A stretch of DNA of 48,771 bases from contig CAZEBW010000021.1 in the NCBI GenBank assembly GCA_964510205.1, positions 1-48,771 of the forward strand. The letters are read 5' to 3'. Below, piece after piece: positions 7,454 to 16,206 of this stretch. The stretch comes from CAZEBW01 sp964510205 (GTDB lineage: Bacteria > Chloroflexota > Anaerolineae > VGOG01). Position 1 is the stretch's first letter, and the number at the start of each line of letters is the position of its first letter. The notes under the pieces were generated by a model. The model was not told where the DNA came from. It did not search any database and saw only the letters and a program-made list of their open reading frames with translations. The translations under genes and the position numbers were made by a program.

Positions 7454-10233
7454 TCCATACAGACCTGCACTGACACGTCATCCAGATACATGGCCGTCTT
7501 GAGGTCGCTCACCCCGTTGTTGTAGACGTTGAAGTAGAGGATGATGGTCTGTCCCTTGTAGGCCGTCAGGTCGAAGGCGTGGCGCGTCCAGGTCTGGCTG
7601 TCGGAGCAGACTTGCGGCATCGCCCAGGCTAGAAACCCCCAAGTTTGGTCGTAGAGAATCGCCGCTTGCCAATCGCTCTCCGCAGCATCCTGGCAGATGG
7701 GATAGCTCCAGAACGACAGCGCAGCACTCGCGACATCATCAGGAACGGTCACCTCCTGATAGATGGACGACCAACTTTCGATATCGCTCTGGTGAGTGAT
7801 CCCCAGCCGCATGGCCCACAAACCGGACCGAACCTCAGCCGTGGAATAGGCCGCTCGGCGCGGCGTATCCCCGATGATCCAGTCCCCTACCGTTTCAAAA
7901 CCGCCGTTCTGAACCAACTCATGGCAAACAAGCTGCGTCGGCGTGGGGGTAGGTGTAGACAACGGATAGCGCTTGGTGACCACGGGCAAGTAGATTTCGC
8001 GCGGGGTAGGGGTCTCCGTCAGTGTGGGCGTCATCGTGGGCGTGGGGGTGCCAGTCGGGGTTGCTGTGGGCGTCGGCGTATCGGTCGGCGTGTTGGTTGG
8101 CGTGGGTGTAGCAGTCGCCGTGGGTGTAGATGTGTCGGTCGGTGTATTGGTCGGCGTAGCAGTCGGGGTCGGAGTGTGGGTCGGCGTGTTGGTGTGAGTC
8201 GGTGTACTAGACGTAGTCGCGGTGGCCGTTGGCGTCATAGCTGTAGCCGTGGGCGTCCGCGTGGCCGTGGCGGTTGGCGTAGACGTGATGGTAGGCGTGG
8301 TGGTAGCGGTAGTCGTCGGCGTCGGTGTGGGAGTGTTGGTAGGTGTATCCGTCGGAGTTGACGTGGTGGCGGTAGCTGTAACCGTCGGCGTCACGGCAGA
8401 ACGGACAGATACCGTTATGTCTAAAGTTGCGCTGCCTTGATCCACGAACCAGGTGACATCCTCGTGGATGAGGTCCCACTTCAGCGTATACAGGCCCGGT
8501 TCCTCAGGCGCGGTCACCAACGCGGGGCTGAAGACCGCTGTGTTGGCGAAAGAGATGTCCGCGTCCAAGGGGATGCGGTGGTCGTACTCCGGCGGCTGCA
8601 TAACCAACTCCCCGCCCTCATCGTACCAACGCAGACCCAGGTGCACCGGATTCTCCTCGCTCGCCGGCCAGGTCAGGGTACCAGCGTTCTGCACGGAAAG
8701 GTTCACTTCATAGGTCACGTCGGAGAGCATTGATGTCGGCGTGTCGTGATCCAGAAACTGGGCTGAGTACTGAGGTGTGTAAGACTCAATCCCCTCCCAA
8801 ATCTGGTCGCGCAGATAGGGCAGCTCGGCATAGAGGTAGTCGCCGGGGCAGGCCGTCTGGTTGTAATCGCGGTGGCCGGCGATGTTGTGGGTGGTCACGT
8901 CTACGAAGTAAGAGCTCTCGCCGGGATTGAACAAGCTGCGGCCAGACTCCCATGTCGCCAGATCAGCGATGGCATCTAACAGGGCCTGAGGAGGGGCGAC
9001 GCTGGGGGGATTTGTACTGTTGCCATAGGTGCCTAGCGCGCCGATGCCCACGCTGCCGCAGTTGTAAGCGTAGATGCCGCACCAATCTACTACGGGGCCG
9101 TGGACGTGCCGCCCTACCGCATCGAGACCTCCATAGCGTCCCTCGTAGATGTTGCCCTGCCAGTCCACCAGGTAGTTATAGCCAATGTCGCCCCAGCCCA
9201 GGGTCACGGCGTGGTAGTAGTAGATGGCCCGGATGGTAGCCGCTGGATTGGGGTCATTGTTCTGGGTGACAGTGTGGTGGACGATGATCTTGCGCACGGA
9301 ATGATGCTCAGGCGGCCAGGTCATGTAGCTCTCGTTGGCTCCCCAGCCGGAGCGGGGGATGATAAGCGGCTGAGGCACGCCCTGCGCTGACACCTCCCTC
9401 CGTGCCGTTGCTTTGGCCTCGGCCAGGTCGGGCCCGGCGGTGGAATCTATGTACGCTAGCGTGATCTCGAACACTTTGGGGGATTCACCCCCACCCAACC
9501 TCCCCACATCAGGGGAAGAAGCAAGAGTCCCCCTCCCTCCCAGGGAGGGGCTAGGGAAGGGTGAGCTTCCCACCGAAAGTCCTCCCCCTCCCAACTTCCC
9601 TCTGCCAACGGGAGCAGTCTGAGTCCCCCTCCCTCCCAGGGAGGGGCTAGGGGAGGGTGGGCCTTCCATAATTAACCGATACTGAAGATAGCGCCCTCCA
9701 TCAGCCGGGATGAGATTCTCGCTGTAGAATCGCCCATCCCGCCCCCGCCCGACCTCGACGATGTCATACCAGGCCGACCAAGCCACCCCATCCGCGCTGA
9801 CGCGCACCGCCACGTCCAGTTGCGTGCCGGGGGGCATCTCGGCCGACCAGTGAGCGCCCACGGCGTTGAAGGGAAAGGCGGCCGCGCCAACGGTGGAGGT
9901 GAATACGCCCCCTGCCGTCCCCGCCGCCAGGCGCAGTTCGCCATCGCCCTCTCGCGTCACACAGATGCCCTGGCCAGTCCCGGCCTCGAAGTCCGCCGCC
10001 GTGGTCTGCACCCAGTCGCCGCCGCGAGTGGTGGCCTCCAATGCTCCCGCTGGATCCCTTCGGCATTGCTCAGGACAAGCGCCAGATCCGGCGGATGGCA
10101 GCTCACCCGAGCACCGAAGCGGCGGGATCTGGCAATCCCGCCGGAGCAGGTTAATGCTCGCGCCGGTGGCTTCCACGACGAGAGTCGTGAGCAAAATGGT
10201 TACAATGATCAGGCCAGTCATCACGTTTTTCAT
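7450..10233 (-). CDS. Secreted N-acetylmuramoyl-L-alanine amidase (PGRP/Amidase_2) with Thr/Pro linker and C-terminal binding domain
   Basis: A 927-aa exported cell-wall hydrolase. Order: signal/anchor helix (4-22); a beta-rich region to about 270; the zinc amidase/PGRP domain (about 285-480) with likely ligands in IIVHHT (His319), GHRD (His454) and ACPGD (Cys462); an Ig-like domain (about 490-610); a Thr/Pro repeat linker (about 613-770) ending in IYLPVV; and a jelly-roll-like domain starting CHELVQNGGFE, probably carbohydrate-binding. Oddities: residues 193-252 contain two copies of PSPSLGGRGT from a DNA repeat, and residues 46-63 (ACPEQCRRD region) look like another inserted repeat. The ATG lies four bases after the recD2 stop, with AGGGAA inside recD2 as SD. 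Role in envelope turnover or attack on other cells is undecided. Confidence 0.88.
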   Translation of the reverse strand: MKNVMTGLIIVTILLTTLVVEATGASINLLRRDCQIPPLRCSGELPSAGSGACPEQCRRDPAGALEATTRGGDWVQTTAADFEAGTGQGICVTREGDGELRLAAGTAGGVFTSTVGAAAFPFNAVGAHWSAEMPPGTQLDVAVRVSADGVAWSAWYDIVEVGRGRDGRFYSENLIPADGGRYLQYRLIMEGPPSPSPSLGGRGTQTAPVGRGKLGGGGLSVGSSPFPSPSLGGRGTLASSPDVGRLGGGESPKVFEITLAYIDSTAGPDLAEAKATARREVSAQGVPQPLIIPRSGWGANESYMTWPPEHHSVRKIIVHHTVTQNNDPNPAATIRAIYYYHAVTLGWGDIGYNYLVDWQGNIYEGRYGGLDAVGRHVHGPVVDWCGIYAYNCGSVGIGALGTYGNSTNPPSVAPPQALLDAIADLATWESGRSLFNPGESSYFVDVTTHNIAGHRDYNQTACPGDYLYAELPYLRDQIWEGIESYTPQYSAQFLDHDTPTSMLSDVTYEVNLSVQNAGTLTWPASEENPVHLGLRWYDEGGELVMQPPEYDHRIPLDADISFANTAVFSPALVTAPEEPGLYTLKWDLIHEDVTWFVDQGSATLDITVSVRSAVTPTVTATATTSTPTDTPTNTPTPTPTTTATTTPTITSTPTATATRTPTATAMTPTATATTSSTPTHTNTPTHTPTPTATPTNTPTDTSTPTATATPTPTNTPTDTPTPTATPTGTPTPTMTPTLTETPTPREIYLPVVTKRYPLSTPTPTPTQLVCHELVQNGGFETVGDWIIGDTPRRAAYSTAEVRSGLWAMRLGITHQSDIESWSSIYQEVTVPDDVASAALSFWSYPICQDAAESDWQAAILYDQTWGFLAWAMPQVCSDSQTWTRHAFDLTAYKGQTIILYFNVYNNGVSDLKTAMYLDDVSVQVCMD
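9524..9660. repeat. 40-bp direct repeat pair inside the amidase gene
   Basis: Near-identical G/C-rich copies at about 9524-9563 and 9621-9660, each containing the palindrome CCTCCCAGGGAGG. They are translated in frame as repeated PSPSLGGRGT, so a repeat has invaded the gene without breaking it. Confidence 0.8.
10040..10140. repeat. Repeat-like insertion near the amidase signal sequence
   Basis: A stretch with nested inverted words (GATCCGGCGGA, GGCGGGATC) is translated as the Cys-rich PSAGSGACPEQCRRD segment right after the export signal. It does not look like part of a folded domain. I have seen similar ACPEQ-type strings in repeat-derived ORFs elsewhere, but only this copy is in the window. 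Confidence 0.35.
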
Positions 10234-10237
10234 ACTG

Positions 10238-12436
10238 TCATTCCCTGAGGCGCACGTCCAGCGCCGTGTGGCGGTGGGCGATCTTGTCGTTGCGCACGGC
10301 GATGGCGATGGCCTTCTTGGTGCCTACCAACACCACAAGTTCCTCGGCGCGGGTCACCGCCGTGTACAGGAGATTGCGCTGCAACAGCAGATAGTGCTGG
10401 GTCAGGACGGGCATGACCACCGCCGGATACTCGGAGCCCTGGCTCTTGTGGACGCTCACCGCATAGGCATGAACCAGCTCGTCTAGCTCGCTGAAGTCGT
10501 AGGGCACGGGGCGGTCGTCAATACGCACCGCCATGATCTGGTTCTCCAAGTCCAGGCGCACCACGCGGCCGATGTCGCCGTTGTAGACCTCCTTGTCGTA
10601 GTTGTTGCGCGTCTGCATCACCTTGTCGCCCAATCGAAACAGGCGGCCCGCCAGGCGCCGCTCGCTCTTGGCCAGACTGGGGGGATTGAGGGCCTCCTGC
10701 AAGCGGGCGTTGAGATTCGACACTCCCACCGCCCCGCGATACATGGGCGACAGCACCTGGATGTCGTCAAAAGGATGATAGCCGAACTTGCGCGGGATGC
10801 GCGTCTTCACCAGGTCAACGACCAGATCAGCCGCTTTTTCGGGGTCCTCCTCGACGAACAGGAAGAGGTCCGTGGCCCCCTTGGCGAACAGAGGCATCCG
10901 TCCGCGGTTGATGCGGTGGGCGTTGGCCACGATGAGACTGCCCTCGGCCTGGCGGAAGATCTCCTCCAGCCGGACCACCGCCGCCTGTCCCGAGGCAATG
11001 ATGTCCCGCAGCACGTTGCCCGCTCCCACGCTGGGCAACTGATCCACGTCGCCCACCAGCAGCAGGTGGCTGGCCGGGTCAATGGCCTTGAGCAAGTGGT
11101 TGGTGAGCAGGAGGTCGAGCATGGAGGCTTCGTCCACGATGACCATGTCCGCCTCCAGAGGATAGGCCTCGTTGCGCTGGAAACCCTTCTGGGGCGAGAA
11201 CTCCAGCAGGCGATGGACGGTTTTGGCCTCCCGCCCGGTGGCTTGGCTGAGGCGCTTGGCCGCCCGGCCGGTGGGGGAAGCCAAGACGTAGGATCGGCTC
11301 CTGGCCTCCAGCAACTGGATGATGGTTCGCACCGTGGTGGTTTTGCCCGTGCCGGGACCGCCGGTGAGCACCGTCACCTTGTTGGTGAGGGCCGTGCGCA
11401 CCGCCTCCTGCTGCCCGGCGTTAAGGGGTTGGCTTGACCGCTGGGCCAGGTAGGCGAACACCCGCTCCCAGTTGGCCGACTCGTAAAAAGCCAGCCGGCT
11501 GCGCTCGACGTTGATCAGCGTCCGCAGGCGGTTGGCCACCCCCACCTCGCCATAGTAAAAGGGCAGCAGGTAGACGGCCTTCTCCTCTTTGATCGCTGCC
11601 CCTGGCTGATCCTGGATCGCGTAGGTGATGTCCTCGCGGTGGACCTGCTCCTCCTCTTCCAGCCGGGCGACTCCCTCCTCCACCAAATCCGAAGGCACGT
11701 CCAAGATCTCGGTGGCCTCTTTGATCAACCTCCCCTGTGGGGCGTAGACGTTGCCCTCGTCGGCCAACTGACTCAGCACGTGCGCGATGCCGGCCGCCAC
11801 CCGCTGCGGCGAATCGGTGGGCAGCCCCAGCTTGCGGGCGATTTTGTCGGCGGTGAGGAAGCCGATGCCGTAGATGTCGCGGGCCAGGCGATAGGGGTCC
11901 TCGCGCACCACGTTGACGGCCTCATCGCCATATTGCTTGTAGATCTTCACTGCCAGGGAGGTGCTCACGTCGTGGCTCTGCAGGAAGAGCATCACTTCTT
12001 TGATCTGCCGCTGCTCCTCCCAGGCCCGCGTGATCATCCGCACCCGTTTCTTGCCCACCCCCAGCACCTCGCGCAGGCGTTGGGGACGCTGTTCGATGAT
12101 GTCCAGCGTCTCCAGCCCGAAGTGCTTGACGATGCGCTTGGCCGTGACCGGGCCGATGCCCTTGATCAGGCCCGATCCCAGGTATTTGCGGATGCCCTCC
12201 ACCGTGGCTGGGAGCACCGTCTGGTAGTTGGTCACCTGGAATTGGCGGCCATACTGAGAGTGGGTTTTCCAGAAGCCCTCCAGCCGCAAGCTCTCCCCGG
12301 CGTTCACGCTCATCAGGTTGCCCACCACTGTGATCAGGTCGCTCCGCCCCTCTGGCTGAAAGCGGGCCACGGTGTAGCCGTTCTCTTCGCTATAGAAGGT
12401 GATGCGCTCGACGGCGCCTTCTAGTTTTTCCAGCAC
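10238..12436 (-). CDS. recD2: RecD2-type ATP-dependent DNA helicase
   Basis: A 5'-3' superfamily 1B helicase acting in DNA repair without RecBC. From the GTG at 12436 the protein has 732 aa, the usual RecD2 size. It has an N-terminal OB-like region (EKLEGAVERITF), tandem helix-hairpin-helix motifs (GIGPVTAKRIVKHFG, VLGVGKKRV), Walker A GGPGTGKTTT, the DEAS box VIVDEASMLD and the C-terminal AVSVHKSQGSEYP motif. The frame is open 84 codons further upstream to 12688, but that part crosses palindrome copy 2 and is compositionally foreign, so I reject it. GGGGAG precedes the GTG. The amidase gene follows at once, so the two are probably co-transcribed. Confidence 0.94.
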   Translation of the reverse strand: MLEKLEGAVERITFYSEENGYTVARFQPEGRSDLITVVGNLMSVNAGESLRLEGFWKTHSQYGRQFQVTNYQTVLPATVEGIRKYLGSGLIKGIGPVTAKRIVKHFGLETLDIIEQRPQRLREVLGVGKKRVRMITRAWEEQRQIKEVMLFLQSHDVSTSLAVKIYKQYGDEAVNVVREDPYRLARDIYGIGFLTADKIARKLGLPTDSPQRVAAGIAHVLSQLADEGNVYAPQGRLIKEATEILDVPSDLVEEGVARLEEEEQVHREDITYAIQDQPGAAIKEEKAVYLLPFYYGEVGVANRLRTLINVERSRLAFYESANWERVFAYLAQRSSQPLNAGQQEAVRTALTNKVTVLTGGPGTGKTTTVRTIIQLLEARSRSYVLASPTGRAAKRLSQATGREAKTVHRLLEFSPQKGFQRNEAYPLEADMVIVDEASMLDLLLTNHLLKAIDPASHLLLVGDVDQLPSVGAGNVLRDIIASGQAAVVRLEEIFRQAEGSLIVANAHRINRGRMPLFAKGATDLFLFVEEDPEKAADLVVDLVKTRIPRKFGYHPFDDIQVLSPMYRGAVGVSNLNARLQEALNPPSLAKSERRLAGRLFRLGDKVMQTRNNYDKEVYNGDIGRVVRLDLENQIMAVRIDDRPVPYDFSELDELVHAYAVSVHKSQGSEYPAVVMPVLTQHYLLLQRNLLYTAVTRAEELVVLVGTKKAIAIAVRNDKIAHRHTALDVRLRE

Positions 12437-12456
12437 AGCAATGTCTCCCCACCTAC

Positions 12457-12553
12457 TGTCATTGCGAGCGGAAGGCAAACGCAGGTTGCACGCAATCTCC
12501 AACTCGCGACTTGGAGATTGCTTCGTCGGCAAAAACCGCCTCCTCGCAATGAC
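12457..12553. repeat. CATTGCGAG palindromic element, copy 2
   Basis: A 97-bp inverted repeat with ends TGTCATTGCGAG / CTCGCAATGAC and core GCAATCTCCAA...TTGGAGATTGCTTC. It lies 21 bases upstream of the recD2 start and creates a false in-frame extension there. Confidence 0.9.
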
Positions 12554-12604
12554 GGCTTGCTGCTCTATGATACCAGAAGTGGGGAAAAAAGGGAAGCTGG
12601 GGCC

Positions 12605-12639
12605 AAAAAGGCCACCTGCATCAATCGCAGGTGGCCTTT
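12605..12639 (-). terminator. Rho-independent terminator after the saccharopine-dehydrogenase-like gene
   Basis: Perfect 13-bp stem AAAGGCCACCTGC / GCAGGTGGCCTTT (12607-12619, 12627-12639) with a 7-base loop, then TTT on the minus strand. It lies 30 bases past the stop at 12669. Confidence 0.88.
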
Positions 12640-12668
12640 GGTTATTGCCGGTTTCCCCGCTTGCTTCC

Positions 12669-13838
12669 TCACAGAAACTTCGTGACACTCACCTGGGTGT
12701 AAATCTCCCGCTCCTCTAGCTCCTTGAAGAACGGTTCGGGTTCGATCGCTGCCTCAGGGGGATGAACTCCGGGCGGGATGCGGCCCTCGGCCAGCCAGAT
12801 GGCGGTGCGGGCCGGGGCTACGCCGGTGGGGAGCGCGCCCTTGCAGGTCAGCGCGCCCAACCGATAGGTCACCGCCTTGCCATCTTTCTCCCCTCGCACC
12901 TCGGTGACGATCTCTTTGCTCCAATGCGGGGGTTGATTCTTGGGCGGGGCCAGGAAGTCGGTGATGGGAGGCACGTACTCGGACATCAAGGCCACCAGGA
13001 GATCGCGCGGCACGACCTGCTGCCCCTTGACCTCCACCGCCTTCCGCCCAGCGAAGCCGAAGTCGGCCAACACGCGGATCTTCTCCACCGTCTGCTTGGC
13101 CATCCCCCAGTAGTTGATCTTGAAGAAGCACTCTTTGAGGCCCTTGTCGCCGAAGGTGACGGGGAGGGTGGCGATCTCGGAGTGGAGGGAGAGATGCATG
13201 GGCAGCAGGCCGATGGGCGGGGTGAACCAGTAGTCCTCGAACTCGCTCATCGGCTGGCAGGGCACGAACTCGCCGTCCCGGTAAACCATTGGTGACATCG
13301 TCAGTTCGTCCACGATGGTCGGAACGGCGTAGGTGAAGCGGACGTCACCCGGCGGGGGCGGCTTGATGCCGTCGTAGATGCGGATGGTCTCGACGGTGTC
13401 CAGCCGCTCGGCGGCGTAGCGAGCCTGGAGGTTGGGCACGCCCGGCGCGGAGCCCATCCCCAACACCGCGCTCAGCCCCGCCTCGGCGAAGCGCTCGCTC
13501 AGCTCCAGTTGCTGGCGGGTGGTGTGGAACAGGCCGCCCATGTCGGTGTAGGGCGCCCCCGCTTCCAGGCAGGCTTCCATCACTTGCAGATTGAAGTAGT
13601 AGACGGTGGCGTTCAGGCAGGCGTCCGCCCCTTGGAGCACAGCGACCAGCGCGTCGTGGTCGGTGACGTCCACCTGCTGGATGCTGATCTTGGAGCTGTT
13701 GATGACCTCCGCCACCGTGCGCGCCTGGGCCCGGTCTCGATCGGCGATGATCACCCCATCCACTCGCCGGTCGCCCGCCAGGTCCTGCACGGCGATGCAG
13801 CCCATTTTCCCAGCGCCACCTAATACAACAATTTTCAT
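12669..13838 (-). CDS. Saccharopine dehydrogenase-like NAD(P) oxidoreductase (1)
   Basis: 389 aa. The N-terminal Rossmann motif VVLGGAGKMG (4-13) is followed by the saccharopine-dehydrogenase signature region (ATVYYFNLQVMEAC; GMGSAPGVPNLQARYAA) and a C-terminal catalytic-type domain (VEVKGQQVVPRDLL). The superfamily includes lysine-6-dehydrogenase, carboxynorspermidine dehydrogenase and homospermidine synthase as well as true saccharopine dehydrogenase. The polyamine and amine genes nearby favour an amine or amino-acid dehydrogenase, but the substrate cannot be read directly. No carboxynorspermidine decarboxylase is present. AAAGGAG precedes the ATG. A paralogue lies at 24760-25935. Confidence 0.82.
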   Translation of the reverse strand: MKIVVLGGAGKMGCIAVQDLAGDRRVDGVIIADRDRAQARTVAEVINSSKISIQQVDVTDHDALVAVLQGADACLNATVYYFNLQVMEACLEAGAPYTDMGGLFHTTRQQLELSERFAEAGLSAVLGMGSAPGVPNLQARYAAERLDTVETIRIYDGIKPPPPGDVRFTYAVPTIVDELTMSPMVYRDGEFVPCQPMSEFEDYWFTPPIGLLPMHLSLHSEIATLPVTFGDKGLKECFFKINYWGMAKQTVEKIRVLADFGFAGRKAVEVKGQQVVPRDLLVALMSEYVPPITDFLAPPKNQPPHWSKEIVTEVRGEKDGKAVTYRLGALTCKGALPTGVAPARTAIWLAEGRIPPGVHPPEAAIEPEPFFKELEEREIYTQVSVTKFL

Positions 13839-13861
13839 TATTAGCTCCTTTGTGGTATAAT
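13833..13861 (+). promoter_or_regulatory. Extended -10 promoter for the antitoxin remnant locus
   Basis: TGGTATAAT (extended -10, hexamer 13856-13861), with only a weak TTTCAT at 17 bases. It overlaps the start region of the divergent dehydrogenase gene. Confidence 0.5.
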
Positions 13862-13894
13862 TTGTGTAAGGCTTTTTTCCCCAGGAGGATAAAG

Positions 13895-14134
13895 ATGGAC
13901 GCGATACTTTGGAACGAATTGAACCAGGTGCAACAGGACCTCCGCATTGTCCAGATGGCTATGGAGGCGCTCCAGGCCAAGGTGAACGAGTTGAGGTCCC
14001 GCGTTCAGGAGGAGGCTGAGGCGGAAGGCCGTCCGACCAAGTTCACTGACCTGAAAGGGATCTGGCAAGGAGCGGACTTCAGTTACGAGGATATCAAGGC
14101 CGCCGAATACAAGGTGCCGGAAGACTGGCTATGA
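13895..14134 (+). CDS. Antitoxin-like small protein of a decayed vapBC locus
   Basis: 79 aa. It has an N-terminal helical, heptad-like stretch (LNQVQQDLRIVQMAMEALQA) and a C-terminal tail (FTDLKGIWQGADFSYEDIK) of the kind that binds a PIN toxin. AGGAGG lies eight bases before the ATG. Its TGA overlaps the ATG of a truncated PIN toxin in the ATGA arrangement typical of toxin-antitoxin operons. With the toxin lost, the antitoxin is a relic or may neutralise related toxins elsewhere. The antitoxin call rests on context more than on motif. Confidence 0.7.
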   Translation: MDAILWNELNQVQQDLRIVQMAMEALQAKVNELRSRVQEEAEAEGRPTKFTDLKGIWQGADFSYEDIKAAEYKVPEDWL

Positions 14135-14190
14135 AAACCTACGTCGTAGACACTCACGCCCTGGCCTGGTACCTGGATGACGATCCCTAG
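14131..14190 (+). pseudogene. Truncated VapC (PIN-domain) toxin, N-terminal 19 codons only
   Basis: The frame reads MKTYVVDTHALAWYLDDDP and stops at TAG. 'YVVDTHALxWYL' with its first catalytic Asp is the canonical start of VapC-type PIN domains of about 130 aa. The other acidic residues are missing and no continuation exists in any frame, because a terminator hairpin starts at the next base. This is a deletion remnant. Confidence 0.8.
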
Positions 14191-14226
14191 ACCCGAAGGG
14201 TTTTGAAAACCCTTCGGGTCTTTGGT
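14191..14226 (+). terminator. Terminator-like hairpin fused to the toxin remnant
   Basis: Perfect 13-bp stem ACCCGAAGGGTTT / AAACCCTTCGGGT (14191-14203, 14207-14219), 3-base loop, then CTTTGGTTTC. It starts directly after the TAG of the truncated vapC. Confidence 0.75.
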
Positions 14227-14320
14227 TTCATTCTTCGTCCGAGCCAAAGAACACCGATCAGCAGGATTCAACGGATTCTTCCGGTTGACGCCTAATCCGT
14301 AAATCCTGCCCATCCGCGTT

Positions 14321-16195
14321 CTAAAGCTCCGCCACCCACCCCAGCGCCAACTCCTCCAGCTTAGCCCGCGTCGGGCGGCCATTCTCGTCCCAGCCGGCCA
14401 TGCGGTAGTACAGCGCTTTCGCCTCCTCCACCTCCTCGGTGGTGATCGCAAGCCCATCGCTCCTGCCCCCCTGCAGCGGGATCAGCAGCTTGGCCGGCAC
14501 GGTGTCCGCCTCCGCCCCAGCCCCCTCGCGGGCGTTGAAGGCTCGCAGCAGGTTCAGCCGCCGCTCGCCCACCTTCATCAGCTCCCACAGGCTGACGTTC
14601 CAGCCGGTGATAGCCCGCACAGCCTCCACTAACTGGCTGGGACCGTAGAGCTGCCAGGCCGGACCCCAGACGAACTGGCACACGCTCAGGCTGTCTAGAA
14701 GACTGTACACGTACTGGGTGTAGAGAGCGTAGCGCACTTTCTCCGCGTTCAGCACTTTCGACGGTTGGGGGTCCAGCAGGTCCAGTTCGGCCATCCGCTC
14801 CGGGTACCACTTGTAGGAAGGGTCGTGCTCGTGGGACTGGTGGTCGGCGCCGAAGGGGTTGACGGCGTAGATGAGGGCCAGACTGCGCTTAACCTGGGGC
14901 ATGTGGGCAGGAAGCTCGTGGTTCTTCACCGCCACCACCAAGTCTTGTCCCACCCCCAGGGCCTCGGCGGCGCGAGCGGAGCCCTCCCCCAACACGCGCC
15001 CCAAGCCCTCCCGCTTGCCGATGCCTTCCACCATCTCCACCAGCGCGTCGGCGTTGCCAAAGCGAAGCTCGATGCCGTCGGTGTCCTCCAGGGTGAGCAG
15101 CCCCCGCTCGAAGCAGTCCATGGCCCAGGCGATGATCGCGCCACAGGAGATGGTGTCCATGCCGTACATGTTGCACAGTTGATTGGCGCGGGATATCGCT
15201 TCTAGATCGGAGACGCCGCAGTAGGAGCCCATAGTGCTGAGGGTCTCGTACTCCGGGCCGCCGTAGCGGGGGTCCACCTGATACGGCCCCTCGGTCACCT
15301 CCACCACCCGCTTGCAGCGCACCACACAGCCGAAGCACGTATCCCGCTTTTTGAGGATGGTCTCCGACATCCGCTCGCCGCCGATGGCCTCAGCTTCTTC
15401 GAAGGTGCCGCTGGCCCAGTTGCGGGTGGGCAGGCCGCCCGCCTTGTCCTGGGGCATAATGACCTCGGCGGTGCCGAACAGCCCCATCCCGTAGACGTCC
15501 GACTCCTCGAAATGCTCCGCGCCCCACTTGGCCAGCGCTTTGACAGCGTCTGGATCGGCCAGTTCGAGGCGATTGCGCCCGCGCACGGCCACGGCCTTGA
15601 GGTTCTTGGAGGCCATCACCGTACCCATGCCCGTGCGGCCGTTGGCCCTGTTGGCCATATTGATCAAAGCACCGAAGGCGACGCCTTTCTCCGCCGCGGG
15701 GCCGCACTGCACGACTTCAATGCGCTCATCGCCCAACTCCTGGCGGATGGCGTCTTCCACGTCGGCGGTGAACTGGCCCCAGAGATGGGCGGCGTCCCGC
15801 AGTTCCGCCTCGCCATCGTGCAGCCAGAGGTAGACGGGTCGCTCGGCCTGGCCGTGGATGACGATGCCGTCGAAGCCTGCCGCTTTGAGCTCCGCCGGCC
15901 AGAACCCGCCGGCCTGGGAGTCGCCCACCAGATCAGTCACGGGGGACTTGGCCGTGGCGCAGACGCGGGACTGCCCAGAGATCGGCGCGCCGGTGACCAC
16001 GCCCACCATCAGGCTGAGCGTATTCTCCGGCCCCAGCGGATCAGCGCCGGGCGGCGTATTCTTGAGCAGGTAGTAGGCCCCCATCGCGCTCCCGCCCATG
16101 TATTTGCGGTAGAAAACCTCGTCAGGCTCCTCCACCTCCAATTTCCCTGCTGTCAGATCAACGTGCAGAATCTTTCCGTGGTATCCGTAAGACAT
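14321..16195 (-). CDS. Aldehyde:ferredoxin oxidoreductase (tungsten/molybdenum pterin enzyme)
   Basis: Oxidises aldehydes to carboxylic acids and reduces ferredoxin in the cytoplasm of anaerobes. 624 aa from the ATG at 16195, which has AGGAGG upstream; the in-frame ATG at 16219 lies in a repeat array and is rejected. Seen: N-terminal GKILHVDLTAG and GGSAMGAYYLL, the pterin-binding-type region ANRANGRTGMGTVMASKNLKA (in part) and the [4Fe-4S] ligands C287-x2-C290-x3-C294 (CFGCVVRC) plus Cys506 (SVCQFVW). The spacing matches the archaeal AOR. It is last in the amine island and could oxidise aldehydes made by the aminotransferase. The W or Mo preference is unknown. Confidence 0.93.
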   Translation of the reverse strand: MSYGYHGKILHVDLTAGKLEVEEPDEVFYRKYMGGSAMGAYYLLKNTPPGADPLGPENTLSLMVGVVTGAPISGQSRVCATAKSPVTDLVGDSQAGGFWPAELKAAGFDGIVIHGQAERPVYLWLHDGEAELRDAAHLWGQFTADVEDAIRQELGDERIEVVQCGPAAEKGVAFGALINMANRANGRTGMGTVMASKNLKAVAVRGRNRLELADPDAVKALAKWGAEHFEESDVYGMGLFGTAEVIMPQDKAGGLPTRNWASGTFEEAEAIGGERMSETILKKRDTCFGCVVRCKRVVEVTEGPYQVDPRYGGPEYETLSTMGSYCGVSDLEAISRANQLCNMYGMDTISCGAIIAWAMDCFERGLLTLEDTDGIELRFGNADALVEMVEGIGKREGLGRVLGEGSARAAEALGVGQDLVVAVKNHELPAHMPQVKRSLALIYAVNPFGADHQSHEHDPSYKWYPERMAELDLLDPQPSKVLNAEKVRYALYTQYVYSLLDSLSVCQFVWGPAWQLYGPSQLVEAVRAITGWNVSLWELMKVGERRLNLLRAFNAREGAGAEADTVPAKLLIPLQGGRSDGLAITTEEVEEAKALYYRMAGWDENGRPTRAKLEELALGWVAEL

Positions 16196-16206
16196 AATCG
16201 CCTCCT

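Noticed and set aside
7980..8400. Periodic GTCGGCGTG-type sequence considered as CRISPR or a mobile tandem repeat
   Set aside because: It is the Thr/Pro linker of the amidase seen on the opposite strand. There are no spacers, and the periodicity comes from codons.
12437..12688. 84-codon N-terminal extension of recD2
   Set aside because: It runs through the CATTGCGAG palindrome and has no family similarity. A GTG with GGGGAG at 12436 restores the normal RecD2 length.
13850..13894. Upstream ATG for the antitoxin-like gene
   Set aside because: It lies before the promoter -10, and the later ATG has AGGAGG at the right distance.
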